Of a stretch of DNA of 5,708 nt, positions 1-5,445 are shown piece by piece; position 1 is the stretch's first letter; each line of letters starts with the position of its first letter. The DNA is taken from NCBI GenBank assembly GCA_937894355.1, contig CALCRD010000386.1, forward strand, positions 1-5,708. The letters run 5' to 3'. Below the pieces are notes generated by a model. The model ran no database searches. It was given only the letters and a program-made list of their open reading frames with translations, and was not told the DNA's origin. This stretch comes from an uncultured Bacillus sp. Its GTDB lineage: Bacteria > Bacillota > Bacilli > Bacillales > Cytobacillaceae. The translations under genes were made by a program, and so were the position numbers.

Positions 1-12
1 GTTCAGAAAAAA

Positions 13-517
13 ATGACCCACATATTTCAGCAGAAAAAGGTGAATCTAGTTAAAACGATATATGCACTGGACACGCAATATCATTTTGAACTAACAGGGT
101 TAAATCCTGCGAAAATGCAACGATTTTTACATTTTCAAAAGATAAGAGAGCAATTAAGTAATATGAGGTATGCTTATGCCAAAATGAAAACTAATGGCGA
201 TTCCGTTCTAAAAATTGAATACAAGGAACAAATCCATTTACTCACCAAAGAATTAAAAAAGGAACCTGCATCATCGCAGATTAAGAATAAATCCGTATTA
301 AAAGGATATATCATCATTGAACTGCAAGGGGAACTCAATAAAATTCCTTCCTCTGTATTATGATATAAAATCTGTTCCAAAAGTAATCGGGATTCCAAGT
401 GTTTATAACGTTCCGGTTGATGAAATTAATGCCTTCACTGAGCAATTAAGGAATATATCCTAGTTGAAGAAAGAAGAAGTGGAAAAAATAGATGATTTTA
501 TTATGGCAGAATCTTAA
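13..517 (+). pseudogene. Unrecognised small gene, apparently frameshifted and with an internal stop
   Basis: I do not recognise this protein. One frame is open from ATG 13 to TGA 361-363 (116 residues, basic, probably helical, with a stretch such as QKIREQLSNMRYAYAKMK). Immediately after the TGA, the +1 frame carries protein-like sequence (DIKSVPKVIGIPSVYNVP, then VDEINAFTEQLRNIS) up to TAG 461-463. The same frame continues as LKKEEVEKIDDFIMAES to TAA 515-517. A perfect inverted repeat begins on that last stop, which suggests that the ancestral gene ended at 517. The simplest reading is a gene of about 165 residues carrying one indel near 355-361 and one nonsense change at 461. The 5' end is uncertain: ATG 13 has no visible ribosome site, GTG 40 has AAAAAGG directly against it, and ATG 115 is a third choice. 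The alternative is a real 116-residue protein ending at 363. Confidence 0.5.
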
Positions 518-545
518 AATTGAATATGAAATAGAATTCAATTTT
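516..545 (+). terminator. AT-rich hairpin on the distal stop of the broken gene
   Basis: A perfect 10-bp inverted repeat, AAAATTGAAT (516-525) with ATTCAATTTT (536-545), encloses a 10-nt loop and ends in four T residues. It overlaps the TAA at 515-517. The stem has only one G-C pair, so it would be a weak terminator. Its position is the main support. Confidence 0.35.
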
Positions 546-581
546 GGTGTCTATAGAAATTTCGTAATCTAACCATGATTG

Positions 582-611
582 TTGAGGAATTATAAAGAGT
601 AAGAATATAAT
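582..611 (+). promoter_or_regulatory. Possible sigma-A promoter
   Basis: TTGAGG (582-587) and a perfect TATAAT (606-611) are separated by 18 bases. The -35 matches the consensus at four of six positions. If active, it would give the HEPN gene a leader of about 205 nt that includes the AAGGAG-N11-ATG remnant. AT-rich DNA throws up such pairs by chance, so this is tentative. Confidence 0.3.
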
Positions 612-640
612 TTAAAGAGACTCTTTGTGATATGCTTCGC

Positions 641-714
641 TTAAACTAACGCTAACAGTGCAGGTTTGTTCAACAAGGAGAATGATTTTAAATGTAAAAC
701 CCCGGGTAATTTCT
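641..714 (+). repeat. Ribosome-site/start remnant, copy A
   Basis: This copy has TTAAACTAACG, then AAGGAG (675-680), an 11-base spacer, and ATG (692-694) followed directly by TAA. It resembles the segment at 2412-2478 in order and partly in sequence: TTAAACTA, AAGGAG, an A/T-rich ATG region, and a CGGG-containing stretch. An overlapping ATG at 682 opens an 18-codon frame ending at 738, but it sits one base from the AAGGAG. The best reading is a decayed gene start or a dispersed intergenic repeat. Confidence 0.3.
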
Positions 715-824
715 GTGAAACTTTTCGAGGCAGAATAAATTGGGATTTTGTAAGAGAGAAACAGAAATGGGAGTTATAAAAAAAGTCTAGTACTATAGTT
801 ATATCGAATTAAGGAGGGAAAAGG

Positions 825-2108
825 ATGATTTCATACTATAATAAAGAAAAAGTCTTTAGGGGACTACATATTCTAACACCGATTCTTGCAAAATTTATTT
901 ATAATATTCTAACTATGAAATATAAGGAATGTTGGTGGCAAGAGGGTGTTATAAAAAAATTTGATGAGAAACACATTAGAGAATTACCCATAGAAGGAAA
1001 TGACGATTTCCTATTAGCGAAGTTGGATATAGATAAACTAACACTACTTATTGCTGATAAACACTGGGGGACAATATCTAAGATTAAAAGCTCCAGATTT
1101 CGTACATACATAAGAGAGTTAAGAGATATTCGAAACTTTTTTTCAGCACATCTCGGTTCAGGAAAAATTGAAAATCGCGATTTACAGAGAGCAATAGATA
1201 CAATGGCAAGGATTTACGAGATTGTTGGTGAAGGAACAAGTAATGAGTTTGAATCATATATTTACAACCATAAAACAGAAGAGGATTTTGAAAATGTAGA
1301 GATTAAAATGCCAATTTCAGAAATGGATGCTTTAATTCAATTAATTAACGGAAATAGTTTAGGCTACCAAGCGCTAAAAAACTTTGCTGATATGGGTAGT
1401 TTGACCTCGAAACATTTATTGGGCGATACGGTGGTTGAAGATTTAGAATATGACGTAGAATATTCGGTTGATATGATTTTGTTATTGGATAAATATGGAC
1501 ATTTGTTAGACCCTAAAATTCAATTTAAAATTGGAGAAATTTTTCATTATGGTTTAGGGATTGATGAAAATATTGGAAAATCTATTATATGGTTCAAAAA
1601 GGCTGCAGAACAAGCTCAACTTGAAGCTCAATTGATGTTAGCTGAAATATATTATTATGGCCTAGATGTTGAGAAAAATAGAATGGAATCTTTGTATTGG
1701 TATGAAAAAGCTGCAGAACAAGGAGGACCTAGACTATTTCATTTTATAGCAGATATCTATTTCTATGGAGATGAAACTCCTCAAAATTATATTAAAGCAA
1801 TAAAATGGTACAAAAAAGCTGGAGATTGCGGCGTTAAAGAATCAATTGCAAAGGTAGTTATTATGTATATTGAAGGTTTGGGCATCCATAGCGATTATAG
1901 TACTGGGATAGAGTGGTATAACAAAGCTATACAAAAAGGAATTATTGATACAGCATATGAAATTGGTCTTATTTATTATAATGGAGATGGAGTTCCACAG
2001 GATTGTATAAAAGCTCTAAATTGGTTTGAACAGGCAAAAATATTTGGGACCCCTAACGCAATATACTTTGTTACAAAATGTAAAAATATGATCAGTACTA
2101 AAGAATAA
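825..2108 (+). CDS. Swt1-type HEPN domain protein with Sel1-like repeats
   Basis: A complete 427-residue cytoplasmic protein with no signal peptide or membrane segment. ATG 825 is supported by AAGGAGG at 811-817, seven bases upstream. Residues about 8-135 resemble the Swt1-family HEPN domain: a Trp pair (37-38), an acidic/Leu-rich stretch (61-75), then ELRDIRNFFSAH with R103, N104 and H109 forming an RX5H motif, followed by RAIDTMARI. HEPN domains with this motif are usually metal-independent RNases or RNA-binding modules. Residues about 229-409 hold five Sel1-like (TPR-type, about 36 residues) repeats with the recurring A.IYYYG and A..WY.KAAEQG patterns; 181-200 may be a degenerate sixth. 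Such repeats normally bind partner proteins. My inference is an RNase or RNA-binding head on a protein-docking scaffold. No antitoxin gene is adjacent. The gene stands alone, with its own terminator at 2239-2265. Domain calls are by eye; the target is unknown. Confidence 0.85.
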   Translation: MISYYNKEKVFRGLHILTPILAKFIYNILTMKYKECWWQEGVIKKFDEKHIRELPIEGNDDFLLAKLDIDKLTLLIADKHWGTISKIKSSRFRTYIRELRDIRNFFSAHLGSGKIENRDLQRAIDTMARIYEIVGEGTSNEFESYIYNHKTEEDFENVEIKMPISEMDALIQLINGNSLGYQALKNFADMGSLTSKHLLGDTVVEDLEYDVEYSVDMILLLDKYGHLLDPKIQFKIGEIFHYGLGIDENIGKSIIWFKKAAEQAQLEAQLMLAEIYYYGLDVEKNRMESLYWYEKAAEQGGPRLFHFIADIYFYGDETPQNYIKAIKWYKKAGDCGVKESIAKVVIMYIEGLGIHSDYSTGIEWYNKAIQKGIIDTAYEIGLIYYNGDGVPQDCIKALNWFEQAKIFGTPNAIYFVTKCKNMISTKE

Positions 2109-2133
2109 GTAAGGGCTAGTTGTAAGGGAAGTA

Positions 2134-2220
2134 AAAACGGCAAAGTGTATTGCGTAACGTTAATACATTAGGTGAAAATACTATCGAAATGATAATATGT
2201 TTTTAAAATAGTGCCGTTTT
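2134..2220. repeat. Long-range 9-bp inverted repeat in the HEPN gene 3' region
   Basis: AAAACGGCA (2134-2142) is the exact complement of TGCCGTTTT (2212-2220), with 69 bases between. A smaller hairpin sits inside: TGTATT 2146-2151 with AATACA 2162-2167. In the HEPN transcript it could close a multi-branched 3' structure just before the terminator. The role is unknown, and the length makes chance possible. Confidence 0.4.
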
Positions 2221-2238
2221 AAAAAAATTGTAACGTTT

Positions 2239-2265
2239 ACCCCTTGGATATCTAAAGGGGTTTTT
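2239..2265 (+). terminator. Rho-independent terminator of the HEPN gene
   Basis: ACCCCTT (2239-2245) pairs with AAGGGGT (2255-2261) across a 9-nt loop. A five-T run at 2261-2265 follows directly. It lies about 130 bases after the HEPN gene stop, on the correct strand. Confidence 0.75.
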
Positions 2266-2411
2266 GTGTCGCCACTAAGAAAAAGAACAAAAAAATTTGA
2301 TAAGTGGGTTAGGGATGAATTGTTCCGTTATATGGCCATTTAATTGAACAACATCTTTAAAGAAATCTGGATATTCATGATAAAATTCAGGTTAGACTGT
2401 AAAGTAATGTA

Positions 2412-2478
2412 CTTAAACTATCGGTCCTTAATTGAAAAAGGAGATGGTTTTAATATGTTAAATTCGGGTTGTCACTGA
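2412..2478 (+). repeat. Ribosome-site/start remnant, copy B
   Basis: CTTAAACTA (2412-2420), then AAGGAG (2438-2443), an 11-base spacer and ATG (2455-2457), opening a seven-codon frame (MLNSGCH) closed by TGA at 2476-2478. The layout matches copy A at 641-714, where the same AAGGAG-N11-ATG is closed at once by TAA. A real seven-residue peptide is possible but unsupported. Confidence 0.3.
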
Positions 2479-2500
2479 AGATTTTGCCCACACAAAAATG

Positions 2501-2528
2501 GGTGTATTAATAAAATCGTTAATACACC
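2501..2528 (-). terminator. Probable terminator of the YbjQ-like gene
   Basis: A perfect 10-bp stem, GGTGTATTAA (2501-2510) with TTAATACACC (2519-2528), and an 8-nt loop. Read on the - strand, it lies about 90 bases beyond the stop of the 2617-3339 gene and is followed by CCATTTTTG, a short T run. The + strand side has no immediate T run, so the - orientation is preferred. Confidence 0.55.
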
Positions 2529-2616
2529 TTAGATTATATTTTTAAACTGTAAAAAACAAGTGTCGTCGAGTAGTAATATGTCATCTCTTTAATAGTTATA
2601 GATTGAGTATTACATA

Positions 2617-3339
2617 TTATCTTTGAATTTTTCGTTTCAAAATATTCAGTCCATCCACTACTTCATCTCTAGGAAGGTTCCCTTGTTCTAATTCAAAATC
2701 AGTTTTTACTAATAAATTTTCGTAGAAGTTTATTCCCTCTGTTAATAATTCCTTATAAATGTCCAAATCAATTACATCTTCAATAACTATAAATAATAAG
2801 TCTTCAGCCTTTGCGTAATTACCAATTATATTAAAATACAGTAGTAACTTCCTTTTAAAGTCAAATGAATATTGAGCTTCATCCGTCTTTTTTAGTAATC
2901 TCTCAATCTTTAGATTTTTAATGGTTATGTCTTTAACCTTGCCATAAGCTAAGTCCTCATCAATAATATCTTCTATTAGCAAAGTTAATGCATCAATATC
3001 CTTAGTTCTAGCAACAACTGCAGTCCCTGTAACTGTGACCATAAACATTTGTTTTCCTTTTCCACTTATCTCATCATGGTCAATATGAATCCCAACAACT
3101 GCATTGGCATTTAACATCTGAGCTTCTAGTTCTAACTGTTCCATTGCCGTATCTGTAAGGAGCTTTAATTGTTTTTGATAAGTCTTTGATTTGCCACCCA
3201 TCATATCTGATATATCTGCAAAGAAATCAGAGATAATATCAGTTCCTGTCACTATCCTTGATGATACAATATCAATATATTCAATAATTTTCCATCCCTC
3301 TAACGAAGAAGTAGTTGATAATAGCACTTTTTTTTTCAA
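2617..3339 (-). CDS. YbjQ/UPF0145-type (DUF74) domain protein with C-terminal extension
   Basis: 240 residues from a TTG start (3339-3337). Residues about 6-110 match the YbjQ/UPF0145 family: the opening STTSSLEGWKIIEYIDIVSS, then a G-rich segment with DMMGGKS, the helix A.EQLELEA..LNANAVVGI, and the closing VTVTGTAVVA strand. The family forms small pentameric rings, is often annotated as heavy-metal binding, and has no firm function. Stand-alone members are about 105-115 residues, so this protein is roughly doubled. Residues 111-240 are acidic, probably helical, and unrecognised. The start region is odd. An in-frame ATG at 3360-3358, with AAAGGAG and GAAGGA upstream, is cut off after four codons by TAA (3348-3346), and A7 and A9 runs flank the TTG. 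Only a weak GGGGTG serves the TTG. It has no membrane segments and is transcribed toward its own terminator at 2501-2528. Confidence 0.8.
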   Translation of the reverse strand: MKKKVLLSTTSSLEGWKIIEYIDIVSSRIVTGTDIISDFFADISDMMGGKSKTYQKQLKLLTDTAMEQLELEAQMLNANAVVGIHIDHDEISGKGKQMFMVTVTGTAVVARTKDIDALTLLIEDIIDEDLAYGKVKDITIKNLKIERLLKKTDEAQYSFDFKRKLLLYFNIIGNYAKAEDLLFIVIEDVIDLDIYKELLTEGINFYENLLVKTDFELEQGNLPRDEVVDGLNILKRKIQR

Positions 3340-3408
3340 ATTTTTTTACACCCCAGTCATACCAATAGTTTCCTTCTCTCCTTTATTGTATATCATCTAG
3401 ATCACAAG

Positions 3409-3438
3409 AAAAACACCGTGTATTCTCACGGTGTTTTT
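3409..3438 (-). terminator. Strong bidirectional-type terminator after the small membrane protein gene
   Basis: A perfect 12-bp stem, AAAAACACCGTG (3409-3420) with CACGGTGTTTTT (3427-3438), and a 6-nt loop. It starts about 10 bases past the stop of the - strand gene at 3448-3675 and ends in a T run on both strands. It insulates that gene from the YbjQ-like gene, which therefore needs its own promoter in the short stretch before 3360. Confidence 0.85.
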
Positions 3439-3447
3439 TTATGGTGC

Positions 3448-3675
3448 TTAGCCTGCCAATTTTAAGATTGTGTAAATTCCGTATAATATTGGAAGAAACA
3501 ATACTATAAAAAGAGAAATCACCGCACCCCATTTAGATTGGGAGATAAGTCGTTCATCACCTTTCTTTAAGGCTTCAAAAAAATCAAGAGTAAAGGCAAA
3601 ACCTAGAACGATAAATAACGCAATAAATATTAGTATCCAAATTCCTGTTCCAGATAAAAAGTCTATTATAGGCAT
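3448..3675 (-). CDS. Small two-helix membrane protein, unknown function
   Basis: 75 residues. It starts at ATG 3675-3673 with an AGAGGGAG-type ribosome site about 12 bases upstream, slightly far. Two hydrophobic segments, residues about 11-30 (GIWILIFIALFIVLGFAFTL) and 50-72 (centred on SLFIVLFLPILYGIY), are joined by a charged 18-residue loop containing DFFEALKKGDERLISQSK. There is no cleavable signal peptide pattern. By the positive-inside tendency the topology is uncertain, because the loop is mixed in charge. No family is recognised; many Bacillaceae encode such orphan two-helix proteins. It is monocistronic, ending at the strong terminator 3409-3438. A Spo0A-box-like TGTCGAA lies about 100 bases upstream of the start. 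Confidence 0.65.
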   Translation of the reverse strand: MPIIDFLSGTGIWILIFIALFIVLGFAFTLDFFEALKKGDERLISQSKWGAVISLFIVLFLPILYGIYTILKLAG

Positions 3676-4226
3676 TTAAGATCTTCACTCCCTCTAGTTA
3701 GTACCTGTAATATAATCATCTATTCACTCTAATAATTCCACTTGCTTAACCTTTAACATGAATTACATTATTCGACAAAAAACTTCTTATTTCCTACCTT
3801 AAAACAACATTATTGAGTATTGCAGATAGAATGAGCCAGCTTTGCGGAGTTTTAAGCCACTGTTTGCGGACATCTGATCCAGTAAGTATGGGACAAATAT
3901 CCTCTAAGTGTAGAATAAATAATTCGTGACTCCAAGAAAAGAAATTGTAGATGAGCATTACTAAACCTTATTCATATAAGGGCGCAAAATCCTAGTGAAC
4001 TGTATGAAAGTGAACGATTTTTGAGCACATAACAATCAGGAGATGATAAACCTTTTTATAAAACTAAAACTTTATTCTGCCAGATAAGAATTCATTTTGA
4101 ATGCAAGACAATTCTTTAGTGGTTCAAAAAGGATTAATGCCATTTTTGTTGAATGTTTTTAAGAAAGGGTGTAAGCACCTATATAAGGTTAACAAAAAAT
4201 TGATGATGGGATAGATTAAATTGAAT
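3676..4226. other. Gap between divergent small membrane protein and DUF4268 genes
   Basis: A 551-base intergenic stretch between divergently transcribed genes. Visible items are a Spo0A-box-like site (3771-3777) and a 25-codon peptide ORF (4137-4214) in the same frame as the DUF4268 gene. There is also a weak promoter-like pair, TTTAAG (4158-4163) and TATAAG (4182-4187) with an 18-base spacer, that could serve the DUF4268 gene. The stretch 3820-3900 contains two GCGGA motifs and looks like intergenic repeat debris, but nothing codes convincingly. Confidence 0.55.
3771..3777 (-). promoter_or_regulatory. Possible Spo0A box
   Basis: On the - strand the site reads TTTTGTCGAA (core TGTCGAA), an exact match to the Spo0A-box core, about 95 bases upstream of the small membrane protein start. 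One 7-base match is expected about once in a window this size by chance, so the support is weak. Confidence 0.2.
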
Positions 4227-5171
4227 ATGAAACTAGGTAAGATTGAACTTATGGATCCAAGGAGTGTCTGGCAACATGAAGAAAGGGATTTTACACCTTG
4301 GTTAGCAGAAAATCCAAATTTGATATCTGAAGTTATAGGAATACCTATTGAAATCGAACAAACGGAAAAATATGTAGGTAATTTTAAGTTAGATATTCTA
4401 GGAAAAGTAGAGAACACGGATAAAGTTGTGGTTATTGAAAATCAATTAGATGAAAGTGATCACAAACATTTAGGACAACTAATAACATATGCATCAGGCT
4501 TAAATGCAGCAATAATCATTTGGGTCACACCCAATATACGTGAAGAGCACAAAACTGCCATAGAATGGCTAAACGATGTTAGTAGCGATGAAGTTTCATT
4601 TTTTCTCTTAAAGCCTGAAGTTATTAGAATTGATGATTCTCTTCCAGCGATTAGATTTAATTTAGAATCCGGACCAAGTGAATTTTTAAGAGGAATCAGG
4701 GATGTAACAAATAGTGAAGATGCACCACGACATATTTTTAGAAAACAGTTTTGGTCTGAATTGTTTGCATATATGGCTGAAAAAGGGGATAAATCCTCCT
4801 TAGGACGCCGGACATCGAAGGAGTCTTGGGTAGCATTTTCAGTTGGGAAATCTAGTGTCGCAGTTAATGCCTGTATTGCCCAAAATTCAAAATTACGAAT
4901 TGAATTATATTTTTCTGGTCAATTAGCTGAAACAAATAATCAATATTTTTGTTTATTAAGTGAGAATGAAGAAGAAATCCGAAATTTATTTGGCAATGAA
5001 GGACTAATATTTGATTCAATGGAAGGTTCAAAGGCTTCTCGACTTAAAATAGAACGGTCATATGATGTAAAAAGGTCAAGGGATGAAGAAGAATATCGAT
5101 TAAATGATGTATTTCCATGGATACAAAAAAATGTAGAGTTGTTAAAACAAGTTGCAAATAATTATTTATAG
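4227..5171 (+). CDS. PD-(D/E)XK-like nuclease-fold protein with C-terminal DUF4268
   Basis: 314 residues from ATG 4227; TTG 4221 is two codons upstream, and neither has a good ribosome site. ATG is preferred because family members start near the LGK...D.R.VW.HE.xDFTPWL segment. Numbering from TTG: the N-terminal half has FKLDIL (D58), VVIENQLD (E73, Q75), SDHKHLGQLITYASGL and IREEHKTAIEWLND. This D...ExQ core is typical of a restriction-endonuclease-like fold with Gln in place of the usual Lys. Residues about 170-310 match DUF4268: KQFWSELFAYM, a Trp-containing strand, LRIELYFSG, and a final WIQKN helix. The family is widespread in bacteria, often near restriction or mobile loci, but its biochemical function is not settled. 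DNA cleavage or binding is inference. The gene is complete and isolated, ending at the terminator 5210-5236. No methyltransferase is nearby. Confidence 0.85.
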   Translation: MKLGKIELMDPRSVWQHEERDFTPWLAENPNLISEVIGIPIEIEQTEKYVGNFKLDILGKVENTDKVVVIENQLDESDHKHLGQLITYASGLNAAIIIWVTPNIREEHKTAIEWLNDVSSDEVSFFLLKPEVIRIDDSLPAIRFNLESGPSEFLRGIRDVTNSEDAPRHIFRKQFWSELFAYMAEKGDKSSLGRRTSKESWVAFSVGKSSVAVNACIAQNSKLRIELYFSGQLAETNNQYFCLLSENEEEIRNLFGNEGLIFDSMEGSKASRLKIERSYDVKRSRDEEEYRLNDVFPWIQKNVELLKQVANNYL

Positions 5172-5209
5172 TAATTGAGCTTATTAGTTGTTGAGGCACT
5201 CTAGGAAGG

Positions 5210-5236
5210 AAGGGCAGTCATTTTGGCTGCCTTTTT
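5210..5236 (+). terminator. Rho-independent terminator of the DUF4268 gene
   Basis: AAGGGCAGTC (5210-5219) pairs with GGCTGCCTTT (5225-5234), with two G-T pairs, around an ATTTT loop, and ends in a T run. It lies about 40 bases past the gene's stop. Confidence 0.8.
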
Positions 5237-5364
5237 GAATTATTTGATTTAGAGAGATTTTAAAATATTGGTATTGATAACAAGTATAATATCAATAATA
5301 ATATTAGTTTTGATATTGCAATGATTTTCATTTTTAAATTAACATTGAGTACGGATAGTCCTTT

Positions 5365-5421
5365 TTAAGGCTTTTTCAAAAAAATTATAATGGATATAAT
5401 TGCAAAATAAAAAAGCCTTAA
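5365..5421. repeat. 12-bp inverted repeat sharing an arm with a terminator
   Basis: TTAAGGCTTTTT (5365-5376) is the exact complement of AAAAAGCCTTAA (5410-5421). The second arm is also one side of the terminator at 5411-5436, so the two pairings exclude each other. Confidence 0.5.
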
Positions 5422-5436
5422 GATTCAAAGGCTTTT
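5409..5436 (-). terminator. Terminator of the partial right-edge gene
   Basis: AAAAGCCTT (5411-5419) pairs with AAGGCTTTT (5428-5436) around an 8-nt loop. Read on the - strand it ends in TTTTTTATTTT, 10 bases beyond the stop of the gene at 5446-5708. Confidence 0.75.
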
Positions 5437-5445
5437 AATAGCTCC

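Larger units (their letters stand above)
518..824. other. Gap between the broken gene and the HEPN gene
   Basis: This gap of about 300 bases has no convincing gene. It contains the AT hairpin at 516-545, a promoter-like pair at 582-611, the short palindrome AAAGAGACTCTTT (614-626), and the ribosome-site/start remnant at 641-714. The downstream gene's ribosome site, AAGGAGG, lies at 811-817. Confidence 0.6.
2109..2616. other. Gap between convergent HEPN and YbjQ-like genes
   Basis: This 508-base gap holds the terminator of the + strand HEPN gene (2239-2265), a long-range inverted repeat (2134-2220), two related hairpins (2145-2167 and 2501-2528) and the second ribosome-site/start remnant (2412-2478). 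I see no coding frame longer than a few codons that deserves annotation. Confidence 0.6.

Noticed and set aside
3..53. A third frame open from the window edge to TAA 51-53 (SEKNDPHISAEKGESS) that could be the end of an upstream gene overlapping the first ORF.
   Set aside because: Seventeen open codons are expected by chance and nothing in them is recognisable; it remains possible and would argue against ATG 13 as a true start.
174..398. Open frame on the - strand across the broken gene.
   Set aside because: It is antisense to more protein-like + strand sequence, with no ribosome site and no recognisable features.
899..1111. Open frame on the - strand inside the HEPN gene.
   Set aside because: It lies wholly within a well-supported coding region with a strong start and recognisable domain.
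3191..3400. Open frame on the + strand over the YbjQ-like N-terminus.
   Set aside because: It is antisense to a recognised domain and has no ribosome site.
3836..3885. Stretch with GCGGAGTTTT and GCGGACATCTGATCC that looks like dispersed Bacillus intergenic repeat debris.
   Set aside because: The impression comes from memory of similar intergenic text; only one copy is in the window, so it cannot be supported here.
4218..4232. AAATTGAATATGAAA is shared with 518-532, suggesting a duplicated gene start.
   Set aside because: The match is short and very AT-rich, and similarity fades directly after it.
4124..4417. Open frame on the - strand over the start of the DUF4268 gene.
   Set aside because: It overlaps conserved DUF4268-family N-terminal sequence on the + strand; it is a shadow frame.
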